Assembly: GCA_023386815.1 (NCBI GenBank)
Contig: JAEWIZ010000002.1
Location: 124,001 to 188,000, forward strand
From: Bacillota bacterium
Lineage (GTDB): Bacteria > Bacillota > Clostridia > Lachnospirales > Lachnospiraceae
Direction of reading: 5' to 3'
DNA length: 64,000 bases
Shown here: piece by piece, positions 17,490 through 26,759 of the stretch
Layout of the letters: each line of letters starts with the position of its first letter
Numbering within the stretch: position 1 is the first letter of the stretch
The notes under the pieces: model-generated
What the model was told of the DNA's origin: nothing
Seen by the model: the letters and a program-made list of their open reading frames with translations, nothing else
Database searches by the model: none
Translations under genes and position numbers: made by a program

Positions 17490-18512
17490 TTATAATTCAT
17501 TCTTCCAATACGCTCGGAATAAAGCCATAAACGCACCAAGCATTCCACCGAGTGCCGCACCTATTACAACATTCTTCGCATTACTTGGGCTGGTCTTCTG
17601 TGTAGGAGCTACTAATCCAGATGGCATATAAATATTAGAATCAACCATACTAATCAAACCAATAGTGACCGGTTCTATCTTTCCGTTCTTGTAATAATTC
17701 TCAATGGCTTTCTTCTCTTCTTCTATTTGGGATAGATACTTCTCCGTTGTATCAATTGAATATGTAAGATCGTTAACTTCCTGCTGATTGTCTATGAGAT
17801 CTGATTCCACCCTAATATAGTTTGGATTGATCATATCTTCCGGAAGAATATAATTGCCATCTTTGCCTAGGTAATCAATTATATCTAGATTAGCCGTCTC
17901 ATATTCCTTTGTAATCTGGGCTAATAATTTTTGGTTCTCATTCAGTGCTGCTTCTTCCTTCTCCAGAGAATTTTTTAGTGTGACCAACTCAACGGAGAAA
18001 TTATTATAAAAATAACTGATCATGCGCTCCTTCAACATGGTATCCACGAACTCAATATAATTATCATAAAGGATATTCGCCAATCTAAGAGATTCCTCCG
18101 AGGTACCGGCAGATACTGTAAAGGTAAAGCTGTTAGACTCCTTATCACCCACTTTTATTGATATCCTGTCGCTTAGTTGACTAGCCGTTATTTTCTTTTC
18201 ATATTGCATATCTTCAATGGTATTCGACAATACTTCGTTACTTTTCAGAAGTTGAAGGTACTGAACATCGGTAGAAAGTGGAAGTATGTATTCTCCATAT
18301 CTAGTAAGATGGCTCTCCGGCATGTTGATCACAATATCAGCATTTGTATCATAAACCGGCGGGATAAAAAAGACACTAATAATCCCAGCTACTATAGCAA
18401 ATACCATTGTCATAGCGATAATACTGTATTTCCTCTTCCACAGAGTCATTAAGAGGTCTCTTAAAGAAATTTCATTCTCCATAAAATCGTCCTGTTGCTG
18501 ATTGCTATTCAT
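17490..18512 (-). CDS. Wzz/YveK-type polysaccharide chain-length (co-polymerase) protein
   Basis: This 340-residue membrane protein controls chain length in Wzx/Wzy polysaccharide assembly. The N-terminal Wzz domain begins ISLRDLLMTLWKRKY, followed by helix one at about 31-53. A long outside coiled-coil region contains the EKEEAALNENQKLLAQ heptads, and a second helix lies near 312-333, with a short cytoplasmic tail. It has no fused or adjacent tyrosine kinase domain, although Gram-positive members usually work with a CapB/YwqD kinase; none is in the window. RBS AGAGGAG precedes the ATG. It has its own promoter (18594-18622). Confidence 0.9.
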   Translation of the reverse strand: MNSNQQQDDFMENEISLRDLLMTLWKRKYSIIAMTMVFAIVAGIISVFFIPPVYDTNADIVINMPESHLTRYGEYILPLSTDVQYLQLLKSNEVLSNTIEDMQYEKKITASQLSDRISIKVGDKESNSFTFTVSAGTSEESLRLANILYDNYIEFVDTMLKERMISYFYNNFSVELVTLKNSLEKEEAALNENQKLLAQITKEYETANLDIIDYLGKDGNYILPEDMINPNYIRVESDLIDNQQEVNDLTYSIDTTEKYLSQIEEEKKAIENYYKNGKIEPVTIGLISMVDSNIYMPSGLVAPTQKTSPSNAKNVVIGAALGGMLGAFMALFRAYWKNEL

Positions 18513-18593
18513 TTACAAACTCCTCTTTCTTAAATAAATAATTTGTATTAACCTGTCATGATTTAAAGTCATCGTTTTTCTTTATGTCTGTTA

Positions 18594-18622
18594 ATTATAA
18601 CAATATGTAATATAAAATTCAA
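18594..18622 (-). promoter_or_regulatory. Sigma-A-like promoter of the Wzz gene
   Basis: On the minus strand TTGAAT (18617-18622), a 17-base spacer and TATAAT (18594-18599) lie about 80 bases before the ATG. An inverted repeat ACTCAA-N4-TTGAGT (18624-18639) abuts the -35 box and could be an operator. Confidence 0.7.
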
Positions 18623-18639
18623 TACTCAACTTCTTGAGT

Positions 18640-19111
18640 TTCCGTAGTTTTATCCACAGTTCCCTTGTTTCCAGCACTATTGTAATAAGCTACTTGAAGA
18701 AAATCCCTAAAATATAAGGAAGCATTTCATTTTTTGTAAAGTCAAGCTACTAGGCAAAAATAAGGAGAATCCCTTCTGCTCTTACCGGATATAGGACCGC
18801 CGACAGTCATATAATTTTCAACCATTGCCATCCCCACCGGATTCCTGTGCCGTCTTTATTCCATTAAAAGAGATTGCTGTCCTTTGTACCGCCTGACGCT
18901 CCTTATTTTTCTACTGTGCTACCTTTAAAGTCTTGATTCTTTTGCGGGAAGCGCTTCCAGGTGTTCCGACAGCTTCTGACGCTCTCCGGAATGGCTCCCG
19001 ACTTTCGTAACCTCGGAGATGTCGGTAGCATCATAACCACTTCGACGTCTTTATGTACTATAGTTTTGGTAGGAAATAGAGGGCTACTTGGTGGATTTTC
19101 TGTTTTTTCGG
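18640..19111. other. Decayed region between capG and the Wzz gene
   Basis: No intact gene is seen. It is more GC-rich than its surroundings. On the minus strand a 36-codon piece containing EVTKVGSHSGERQKLSEHLE (about 19035-18925) reads like protein but lacks both ends. A perfect palindrome GGAAGCGCTTCC lies at 18947-18958. It is probably the remains of a lost gene. Confidence 0.4.
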
Positions 19112-20290
19112 TTACTCCTTCCGCCATACCATTTTATCAACAACACTTGCATATGACTGAATAATCTTAACAACTTTTGTAGAAACAAGTTCCTCTATAT
19201 AGTCCGGTACTGGAATACCATTGTCACCTTCTGCTACCATATCAACTGCTGTTGTCACCGCTTGAAGCAAATGTCCCTCATCAATACCTGCAAGAATAAA
19301 GCAAGCCTTATCCAAAGCCTCTGGACGCTCTGTAGAGGTTCTAATACAAACCGCTGGAAATGGATGTCCAACCGATGTGAAAAAACTGCTCTCTTCTGGA
19401 AGTGTACCAGAATCTGATACAACACAGAAAGCATTCATCTGCAAACAATTATAATCATGGAATCCAAGCGGCTCATGCTGAATAACTCTCTTATCAAGCT
19501 TAAAACCTGTTGCTTCTAATCTCTTTCTGCTTCTCGGATGACATGAATACAATATCGGCATATCATACTGCTCTGCCATAGTGTTAATAGCATTGAATAA
19601 GCTAAGAAAGTTCTTCTCTGAATCAATATTCTCCTCTCTGTGAGCAGACAAAAGAATATACTTGCCTTTTACCAATCCAAGTTTTGCATGAATATCGGAT
19701 GCCTCAATCTCAGCTAGATTCTGGTGAAGGACTTCTGCCATAGGAGAACCAGTAACATATGTACGCTCTTTCGGTAAACCACACTCGTGCAAGTATCTTC
19801 TTGCATGTTCAGAGTATGCAAGGTTTACATCGGAGATGATATCTACAATTCTTCTGTTCGTTTCTTCAGGTAAACACTCATCCTTACATCTGTTACCCGC
19901 TTCCATATGAAAAATCGGAATATGAAGTCTCTTTGCTGCAATTGCTGATAAACAGCTATTTGTATCTCCAAGAATCAGCAACGCATCCGGCTTAATCTGA
20001 TTCATTAGCTTATAAGAGCAGTTAATGATATTACCAACAGTAGCGCCAAGATCATCACCAACTACATCCATATACACTTCTGGATCAGCAAGTCTCAAAT
20101 CATGAAAAAATACGCCGTTTAAGTTGTAATCATAATTCTGTCCGGTATGAGCCAGAATGCAATCAAAATACTTTCTGCACTTATTGATAACCGAAGCAAG
20201 TCGAATAATTTCCGGTCTAGTACCAACGATAATCAAAAGTTTCAATTTTCCATTATCTTGCCATTTAATACCAGAATAATCTATCTCCAT
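19112..20290 (-). CDS. capG: UDP-GlcNAc 2-epimerase family, CapG/FnlC-type (UDP-L-FucNAc synthesis)
   Basis: This 392-residue cytoplasmic enzyme has a GT-B-like epimerase fold with GTRPEIIRL near residue 22, the acidic/His cluster HMEAGNRCKDECLPEETNRR and the SAHREENID motif. Family members of this length following capE and capF carry out the last, C2-epimerising step that turns UDP-N-acetyl-L-pneumosamine into UDP-N-acetyl-L-fucosamine. Its ATG directly follows the capF stop (TAA|ATG), so the three genes are translated together. It is the last intact gene of the long operon before the decayed region. A plain WecB/MnaA role (UDP-ManNAc) is less likely because of the neighbours. Confidence 0.9.
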   Translation of the reverse strand: MEIDYSGIKWQDNGKLKLLIIVGTRPEIIRLASVINKCRKYFDCILAHTGQNYDYNLNGVFFHDLRLADPEVYMDVVGDDLGATVGNIINCSYKLMNQIKPDALLILGDTNSCLSAIAAKRLHIPIFHMEAGNRCKDECLPEETNRRIVDIISDVNLAYSEHARRYLHECGLPKERTYVTGSPMAEVLHQNLAEIEASDIHAKLGLVKGKYILLSAHREENIDSEKNFLSLFNAINTMAEQYDMPILYSCHPRSRKRLEATGFKLDKRVIQHEPLGFHDYNCLQMNAFCVVSDSGTLPEESSFFTSVGHPFPAVCIRTSTERPEALDKACFILAGIDEGHLLQAVTTAVDMVAEGDNGIPVPDYIEELVSTKVVKIIQSYASVVDKMVWRKE

Positions 20291-21511
20291 TTACTCCACC
20301 ACCTTTTCAAAAAATGTATCCGGATGATTCGGATCGAACCGCTCATTAGCCCACATAACCGTCACCAAATTCTGTGTGTTAGACAGATTGACGATATTGT
20401 GTGTATATCCCGGCAGCATATGGACCGCTTCAATCTTGTCTCCCGATACTTCAAATGAGATAATTTCATCAGAATCAATTCTTCTCTCTTGAATCAAACC
20501 ATGACCTGATACAACAATAAAAAGCTCCCATTTTGTATTATGCCAATGCTCTCCCTTAGTGATTCCCGGTTTACTGATATTCACAGAGAACTGACCACAA
20601 TTTGCTGTCTTCAAAATTTCCGTAAAGCTTCCTCTTTCATCTTCATTCATTATCAAGGGAAAGATTGTCTTCTCTTTCGGAAGATATGATAGATATGTTG
20701 AGTATAATTTCTTTGCAAAACTATTATAAGGAATTTCAGGCATACTTAATGTATGTGGCTGTTCCTTAAAAGACTCTAATAAATCAACAATTTCTCCGAG
20801 CGTAGCCTTATGTGTAGTCGGTACATAGCAGTACCTTCCATCGCTCTTGTCAACAACATTCATCCCATCAAATTCACAATGATGTTCATTGCCATTTAAA
20901 GCAATCAGTATCTCTTCAACTAAATCATCAATATACAACAGTTCAAGTTCTGATCTTCTATCATTCACCTGAATTGGTAAATCATTGGCAATATTATTAC
21001 AGAAAGTAGCCACAGCACTATTGTAATTTGGCCTACACCACTTTCCAAACAAATTAGGCAATCGATAAACTAATACCTTAGCTCCTGTTTCTTTACTATA
21101 TTCAAAAAACAATTCTTCACCTGCTAGCTTACTCTTTCCATAATCTGATTGACCATACCTGCCAATTAGCGTAGCCTGAATAGAAGAAGCGAGCATCACA
21201 GGGCAATTGTTATTATACTTCTTTAATGTATCTAATAGCAAGGATGCAAATCCAAAGTTTTCCTTCATAAACTCAGACTGCTCCTTTGGGCGATTTACAC
21301 CAGCCAGATTAAATACGAATGAACAATCTTTACAAGCCTCCTCCATTTCTTCCGGTGTACTCTGCATATCGTATGAAATAATCTCTAACTCTTTGGGATT
21401 GTCCAGTCCATTTATTTTATGAACTCTGTCTTTGCCATCTCGGATGCACTCAAGGCTTGCAACCAAGTTTCTACCTACAAAACCTTTTGCTCCGGTTACA
21501 AGTATCTTCAT
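20291..21511 (-). CDS. capF: CapF/WbjC bifunctional 3-epimerase/4-reductase
   Basis: The 406-residue protein makes the second step to UDP-L-FucNAc. The N-terminal SDR half has TGAKGFVGRN (6-15), a Ser and DYGKSK active site; the C-terminal half (about 280-406) is a cupin with GEHWHNTKWELF and PGYTHNI, which hold the metal-binding His/Glu residues and the C3-epimerase site. This SDR-cupin fusion is diagnostic for CapF (S. aureus) and WbjC. It lies between capE and capG, spaced for co-translation. Confidence 0.94.
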   Translation of the reverse strand: MKILVTGAKGFVGRNLVASLECIRDGKDRVHKINGLDNPKELEIISYDMQSTPEEMEEACKDCSFVFNLAGVNRPKEQSEFMKENFGFASLLLDTLKKYNNNCPVMLASSIQATLIGRYGQSDYGKSKLAGEELFFEYSKETGAKVLVYRLPNLFGKWCRPNYNSAVATFCNNIANDLPIQVNDRRSELELLYIDDLVEEILIALNGNEHHCEFDGMNVVDKSDGRYCYVPTTHKATLGEIVDLLESFKEQPHTLSMPEIPYNSFAKKLYSTYLSYLPKEKTIFPLIMNEDERGSFTEILKTANCGQFSVNISKPGITKGEHWHNTKWELFIVVSGHGLIQERRIDSDEIISFEVSGDKIEAVHMLPGYTHNIVNLSNTQNLVTVMWANERFDPNHPDTFFEKVVE

Positions 21512-21527
21512 CTTAATTCACCACCTA

Positions 21528-22592
21528 TCAGTCTTCTGCTAATCTTTCCTGAATATACGCTAATGCTGAAATTTTCTGTTTTGTCTGTACGACATCTAAA
21601 AGTTCAGTATTGCTGCTGTTAAACTCTGTTAGTTTATTTCTTTCTAAATCGCCTTCCTTGAAATATTTGTCATAATTTAATCCACGCTTATCACAAGGTA
21701 CTCTGTAGAAGTCTCCCATATCTATAGCATTGGAACATTCTTCGTTGGTAAGTAAGGTCTCGTACATCTTTTCACCGTGTCGAATACCAATAATCTTAAT
21801 ATCTTCCTCTTTTCCGCCGAAAAGCTGCAGTACAGCCTTTGCCTGTGTTTCAATTGTACATGCTGGAGCCTTCTGTACAAGAATATCACCTGATGCCCCA
21901 TTCTCAAAAGCAAACAGCACAAGATCCACCGCTTCATCAAGGGACATGATGAAGCGGGTCATAGTTGGTTCTGTAATAGTAATGGGATTTCCTGCCTTTA
22001 TCTGATCAATCCAGAGAGGGATAACTGAACCTCGTGAGCACATTACATTTCCATAACGCGTACAACATATCTTTGTACCTCTACTCGTTCTTGACTTAGC
22101 TACAATGACCTTTTCCATCATAGACTTTGATGTACCCATGGCATTTACAGGATATGCTGCTTTATCCGTAGAAAGACATACCACAGATTTGACACCCACC
22201 TCTATTGCTGCTGTCAACACGTTTTCTGTTCCAAGTACATTTGTTTTTACTGCTTCAATCGGGAAAAACTCACATGAAGGTACCTGCTTCAAAGCTGCCG
22301 CATGGAATATATAGTCTACGCCAACCATCGCAGGACGAATAGAATTGATATCACGTACATCTCCTATATAAAACTGAATTTTATCAGCATATTCAGGGTA
22401 CTTCACCTGATACTCGTGACGCATATCATCCTGCTTCTTTTCATCTCTTGATAAAATACGAATTTCACCAATTTCAGATGAGAGGAACCGGTTTAATACA
22501 GCATTTCCGAAAGAACCCGTTCCTCCTGTAATCATTAAAGTTTTTCCGACCATCTCTCTCGGAATATCATTATATAACGCTGTACTATTCAC
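21528..22592 (-). CDS. capE: CapE/WbjB UDP-GlcNAc 4,6-dehydratase/5-epimerase
   Basis: This 354-residue soluble SDR carries out the first step from UDP-GlcNAc towards UDP-L-FucNAc. It has the NAD motif TGGTGSFGN (22-30) and the catalytic segment STDKAAYPVNAMGTSK, in which the usual SDR Tyr is replaced by Met (MxxxK), as known for CapE/FlaA1-type dehydratases. It starts at a GTG with GGGAG upstream and overlaps the end of rfbB by 8 bases, coupling the dTDP- and UDP-sugar routes in one transcript. Confidence 0.94.
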   Translation of the reverse strand: MNSTALYNDIPREMVGKTLMITGGTGSFGNAVLNRFLSSEIGEIRILSRDEKKQDDMRHEYQVKYPEYADKIQFYIGDVRDINSIRPAMVGVDYIFHAAALKQVPSCEFFPIEAVKTNVLGTENVLTAAIEVGVKSVVCLSTDKAAYPVNAMGTSKSMMEKVIVAKSRTSRGTKICCTRYGNVMCSRGSVIPLWIDQIKAGNPITITEPTMTRFIMSLDEAVDLVLFAFENGASGDILVQKAPACTIETQAKAVLQLFGGKEEDIKIIGIRHGEKMYETLLTNEECSNAIDMGDFYRVPCDKRGLNYDKYFKEGDLERNKLTEFNSSNTELLDVVQTKQKISALAYIQERLAED

Positions 22593-23631
22593 GTTGCAAA
22601 TCTCCCTTCACATACCTGTTTCCATACATCTTTTCGTAGTAGTACTGATACTCACCAGATATGATTGTCTCCCACCATTCTTTATTATCAAGATACCACT
22701 TTACAGTCTTCTTAATACCATCAGCAAATTTTGTTTCTGGAAGCCAGCCAAGTTCATTGTGAATCTTTGTAGGATCAATTGCATAACGCATATCATGCCC
22801 TTTACGGTCCGTTACATATGTAATTAGACTTTCTGGCTTGCCAAGTTCTTTGCAGATAATCTTTACAATATCGATGTTCTTCATCTCATTGTGACCACCA
22901 ATATTATAAACCTCGCCTATTCTACCATTATGTATAATGAGGTCGATTGCCTTGCAGTGATCCTCTACATAGAGCCAATCACGGATATTCTCTCCTTTAC
23001 CATATACAGGAAGAGATTTATCATTTAGTGCATTAGCAATCATAAGTGGAATCAATTTCTCTGGGAAGTGATATGGACCATAGTTGTTACTACAACGTGA
23101 AATCGTTACAGGAAGCCCATATGTACGATGATAAGCCAAAACTAAAAGATCTGCTCCAGCCTTTGAAGATGAGTAAGGGCTACTTGTATGAATAGGTGTC
23201 TCTTCTGTAAATAACAAATCAGGTCTATCCAGTGGTAAGTCTCCATACACCTCATCTGTAGATACCTGATGATATCTAGTAATTCCATACTTTCTGCAAG
23301 CATCCATCAATACTGCAGTTCCTTTAATATTGGTATCCAAAAACACTTCTGGATTCTCAATACTTCTATCTACATGAGACTCCGCTGCAAAGTTTACTAC
23401 GATATCTGGATGTTCTTCTTCAAACAACTTATATACGGCATCTCTGTCTGTGATACTTTTCTTCACAAAGCTAAATTTTGAATTATCCATTACAGGTGCT
23501 AATGTTGAAAGATTACCTGCATACGTAAGACAATCTAAGCACACAATCCTATAATCAGAATATTTGTTAAGCATGTGGAAGATAAAATTACTTCCTATAA
23601 AACCGGCTCCTCCAGTAACAATTATCTTCAT
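22585..23631 (-). CDS. rfbB: dTDP-glucose 4,6-dehydratase
   Basis: The 348-residue extended SDR converts dTDP-glucose to dTDP-4-keto-6-deoxyglucose. It has TGGAGFIGS at residues 6-14, the STDEVYGD motif with catalytic Asp-Glu, the YSSSK Tyr/Lys pair and NNYGPYHFPEKLIPL. It follows rfbA by 12 bases. No RmlC or RmlD gene is in the window, so rhamnose is not the evident end product. The VioA-like aminotransferase at 40.3-41.4 kb and the TPP enzyme at 31.3-33.1 kb are the likely users of the keto-sugar. Confidence 0.96.
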   Translation of the reverse strand: MKIIVTGGAGFIGSNFIFHMLNKYSDYRIVCLDCLTYAGNLSTLAPVMDNSKFSFVKKSITDRDAVYKLFEEEHPDIVVNFAAESHVDRSIENPEVFLDTNIKGTAVLMDACRKYGITRYHQVSTDEVYGDLPLDRPDLLFTEETPIHTSSPYSSSKAGADLLVLAYHRTYGLPVTISRCSNNYGPYHFPEKLIPLMIANALNDKSLPVYGKGENIRDWLYVEDHCKAIDLIIHNGRIGEVYNIGGHNEMKNIDIVKIICKELGKPESLITYVTDRKGHDMRYAIDPTKIHNELGWLPETKFADGIKKTVKWYLDNKEWWETIISGEYQYYYEKMYGNRYVKGDLQRE

Positions 23632-23643
23632 AATAATTTTCTC

Positions 23644-24531
23644 CTATCCCAAGAATAATTTATCTTCGGAAACTCGCCTTAAGTGTTCTCCATATGGTGA
23701 TTTTCCATACAAATCTGCAGATTTTAATAACTCCTCTTTAGAAATCCATTTTTCATAATAGGCTATTTCTTCAGGTGCAGATATTACAACGCCTTGACGA
23801 TTCTGAACAGTTTGAACAAATAAAGACGCCTCCATCAGACTGTCCATTGTTCCGGTATCAAGCCATGCAAATCCTCGTCCAAGTATCTGAGCCTTCAGTT
23901 TGTTCTCCTTCAAGTACATATCATTTAACGTTGTAATCTCAAGCTCTCCTCTATCCGATGGCTTTACTCTTTCTGCCATGTTCGCCACACCTGAAGGATA
24001 AAAATACAATCCTGTAATACAATAATTCGACTTTGGTTTCTTAGGTTTTTCTTCGACTGATAACACTCTCTTATTATCATCGAATTCTACAATGCCGAAT
24101 CTTTCAGGGTCTTTTACATAATATCCAAATATTGTTGTATCACCATTTTCAGCATTTTTTACAGCTTCAAGCAGATTCTTACTAAACCATCCACCGTAAA
24201 AAATATTATCTCCCAAAACCATAGCACATGGTTCATCTCCAATAAAAGATTTCCCTATGATAAAAGCCTGCGCTAACCCGTCAGGACTGTTTTGAACAGC
24301 ATACGAAAGGTGAATTCCAAATGAACTTCCATCCCCCAATAATTCCTTAAATTTTTGTGTATCAGTGGGAGTAGAAATAATAAGAATATCACGTATTCCT
24401 GCCAACATTAAAGTAGATAATGGATAATATATCATCGGTTTGTCATACACAGGCAAAAGTTGTTTAGATGTCACCCGTGTAAGAGGATACAGTCTTGTTC
24501 CTGAACCTCCTGCTAATATAATACCTTTCAT
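23644..24531 (-). CDS. rfbA: Glucose-1-phosphate thymidylyltransferase
   Basis: This 295-residue RmlA makes dTDP-glucose from dTTP and glucose-1-phosphate. All key motifs are present: GGSGTRLYPLT (8-18), Lys in KPMIYYP, the Mg-binding GDNIFYGG (107-114) and VEEKPKKPKSN. Its length is normal. It precedes rfbB in transcription order. A degenerate copy of this fold appears fused to a helix-turn-helix at 36.0-37.0 kb, which makes this intact enzyme a useful comparison. Confidence 0.97.
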   Translation of the reverse strand: MKGIILAGGSGTRLYPLTRVTSKQLLPVYDKPMIYYPLSTLMLAGIRDILIISTPTDTQKFKELLGDGSSFGIHLSYAVQNSPDGLAQAFIIGKSFIGDEPCAMVLGDNIFYGGWFSKNLLEAVKNAENGDTTIFGYYVKDPERFGIVEFDDNKRVLSVEEKPKKPKSNYCITGLYFYPSGVANMAERVKPSDRGELEITTLNDMYLKENKLKAQILGRGFAWLDTGTMDSLMEASLFVQTVQNRQGVVISAPEEIAYYEKWISKEELLKSADLYGKSPYGEHLRRVSEDKLFLG

Positions 24532-24557
24532 TTTAACTCACCTTTCTCATTCGATGA

Positions 24558-25517
24558 TTAAATTTCTATCTTTTCAAGCACATTTCTGACACTACGTACT
24601 GCATCAAAAAAACCGGCATATTCGTTCGGTTCCCATTTTTCACGAATTCTTTGCTGTACTCCAGTAGGGCCGATTACTGACGGCACCGATAAAGTCACAT
24701 CTCTTACACCATGTTCGCCCATTAGTCTTGATGACACAGACGCTATGGTAGGTCTCATATTAATGACTGCATCTGCAATAGAACATACACATGTAGCAAT
24801 ACCATAATGAGTTCTTCCTTTAGCATGGATAATATCAGCGCCCATATTTCTTGTCTGATCCGCCAATTGCTTCTTTATGTCATCATTCCATTCCAGATTG
24901 ACATCATGACAATACTCATCTATTGGAATACCGCCAACTGTTACTTTACTCCAAACCGGCACCTGACTTTCACCGTGTTCACCAACGAGATAACCGTTGA
25001 TAACACCTGTATTCAGATCAACATAATCTGCTACGGAACGAACGAATCGAGATGAATCAAGCATACATCCGGAACCAAATACCATACCATTGGGAAGTTC
25101 CATCCACTCGCCCGCTTTAAAAGTTAAAATATCAACAGGATTGGATATAACAAGAATTGAACCTCTTGTATAGTATCTCTTAATAGAATCTACAACTGAG
25201 CGTAAAATTCTCACATTCTCATTTGTCAGATCAAGCCTTGTTTCACCAACTTTTCTTCCTCTTCCAGCAGTAATGACTATCAAATCGCAATCTGCACAGT
25301 CCGAGTAGTCCCCAGCATACAAATCAGTGGTTCCCATAATAGGCAGTCCATGTCTAATGTCCCATGCCTCGCCTTCTGCTTTCTCGCGGTTGATATCTAT
25401 CAATACAATCTCTCTTGCAATATCACGAATCGCAAGAGCATAAGCAATGGATGAGCCAACGAATCCGGCTCCTATGATTGCGACCTTTCTATTTCCAATA
25501 GCTAATCTACGCTTCAT
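24558..25517 (-). CDS. Lactate/malate dehydrogenase-family 2-hydroxyacid dehydrogenase with altered specificity residue
   Basis: The 319-residue NAD-dependent enzyme has GAGFVGSS (16-23), the NAD-selecting Asp in LIDINREKAEG, Asn in ISNPVD, Asp154/Arg157 in MLDSSRF and catalytic His181 in GEHGES. Overall it looks like L-lactate dehydrogenase, but the substrate loop reads AGRGRKVGETRL: the residue equivalent to Gln102 is Arg88. Arg there is the malate-dehydrogenase choice and favours dicarboxylic substrates. It lies inside the polysaccharide operon after LuxC/LuxE-like genes, so it probably makes or reads a hydroxy-acid for this pathway and is not the fermentative enzyme. GAGG precedes the ATG. 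Confidence 0.88.
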   Translation of the reverse strand: MKRRLAIGNRKVAIIGAGFVGSSIAYALAIRDIAREIVLIDINREKAEGEAWDIRHGLPIMGTTDLYAGDYSDCADCDLIVITAGRGRKVGETRLDLTNENVRILRSVVDSIKRYYTRGSILVISNPVDILTFKAGEWMELPNGMVFGSGCMLDSSRFVRSVADYVDLNTGVINGYLVGEHGESQVPVWSKVTVGGIPIDEYCHDVNLEWNDDIKKQLADQTRNMGADIIHAKGRTHYGIATCVCSIADAVINMRPTIASVSSRLMGEHGVRDVTLSVPSVIGPTGVQQRIREKWEPNEYAGFFDAVRSVRNVLEKIEI

Positions 25518-25541
25518 CTCTCAATCCTCGTACGAGAAATT

Positions 25542-26759
25542 CTATTGAAGCACAACATTCCTCGTCATTCTTTCCAATAAATTATAACCATCCCAGATAA
25601 AGTCGAAATCCATAGTCTGCCCCATAGGTACAACTCGATCTATTCCGGCCACACCGCTCATAACAAGCGGCTTTATCATATCTTTGTCACCGATGTAAGA
25701 TAAGGTCTGGCATCTTGTATCATCGCAGAATGCTTTAAGTTCTAAAATATCTTTACAATCACACTCAAAGAAATAACCAGAACTATCTTTCAATTCCATA
25801 AGATCTGCTGTAAGATATGGAACACTCATTCTCACAATCAAATTGTCTTCTGAAGGAATTCTTTTAACTCCATCCTTAGCTACAGCAAGAATATATCCGC
25901 TTGTCAGCTTATTTACCGCCTGTACTCCAGAGATATCATACTTGCCATCTATTACCTTATGAATCTCACTCCAGAACACTTTCTTAGCCTCTTCAATCTG
26001 GGCACCCATCCAGGCAACTGCTCTTGGAGATGTACATGCATTCTGATCTGTCAGATATGTATCATTGTAGAAGTCATTTGCTGTTTTGGCTTTATTATCA
26101 ATCGCCATATACGCATCTGAATCTATCACAGCCAAAGAATATCGATCCGCAAATGTCACTTCTGCCGCTCTTGGCTTCATATCTGATTTACGCAACTCAT
26201 TAATCGTATTGTCTCCACCCCATACAATTCTGACATCTGCAATAGCAGACATAGCATCATTAATCATAGAATCGTGACCATACTTAACAAGACATATATA
26301 AGGAACCATCTCCGGCTTTTGAGTTAAAACCTTGGTAATCACTTTATTGATTATTCTTACCTGGTCAAAATCCTTGGAAGGAATACGAACAACATTCTTG
26401 TTACCGCAAAGAAGTCCGGTAACAAGCGAATATGCATAGTTAACTGGTACATTCGATGGTGCGATGTGAAAAGCGATTCCACGACCAACCTTTACTATTG
26501 ACTCATTATCATCACTAAATCTATTCTTCAGATTTTCAATAGAAGCCTTTCTCATCCAAAATGCTAATGTCACTACATCTGGATATCCTTTTGCTTCTCT
26601 GTCAGATAAAAGAGCCTTGGATACTGTATTCAAAAAATCAATAATAGTTTCATCAAAAGGTACACTTGCAGGAGCTGTCTGCATCTGCATCAATACTGTG
26701 ACATCTCCAACAGCATACTGAATGCCAAATTCGCTAAAATCAATCAAATTTTGCTGCAT
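25542..26759 (-). CDS. LuxC-like acyl-CoA/acyl-protein reductase
   Basis: This 405-residue member of the LuxC family (aldehyde-dehydrogenase fold) reduces an activated acyl group to an aldehyde with NADPH. The catalytic Cys is in DQNACTSPRAV (Cys242), exactly the LuxC context, and the cofactor region has GRGIAFHIAPSNVPVN. The ATG at 26759 is chosen, with AAGGGGGTG upstream; a GTG three codons earlier is possible. It overlaps the LuxE-like gene by about 20 bases. No luciferase genes are present; homologues in O-antigen/capsule loci are annotated, but their product is not established to my knowledge. Confidence 0.88.
   Translation of the reverse strand: MQQNLIDFSEFGIQYAVGDVTVLMQMQTAPASVPFDETIIDFLNTVSKALLSDREAKGYPDVVTLAFWMRKASIENLKNRFSDDNESIVKVGRGIAFHIAPSNVPVNYAYSLVTGLLCGNKNVVRIPSKDFDQVRIINKVITKVLTQKPEMVPYICLVKYGHDSMINDAMSAIADVRIVWGGDNTINELRKSDMKPRAAEVTFADRYSLAVIDSDAYMAIDNKAKTANDFYNDTYLTDQNACTSPRAVAWMGAQIEEAKKVFWSEIHKVIDGKYDISGVQAVNKLTSGYILAVAKDGVKRIPSEDNLIVRMSVPYLTADLMELKDSSGYFFECDCKDILELKAFCDDTRCQTLSYIGDKDMIKPLVMSGVAGIDRVVPMGQTMDFDFIWDGYNLLERMTRNVVLQ

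Noticed and set aside
18903..19127. 74-codon minus-strand frame starting inside capG
   Set aside because: It has no ribosome binding site and no recognisable domain; a different frame of the same stretch looks more protein-like, so the region is treated as decayed.
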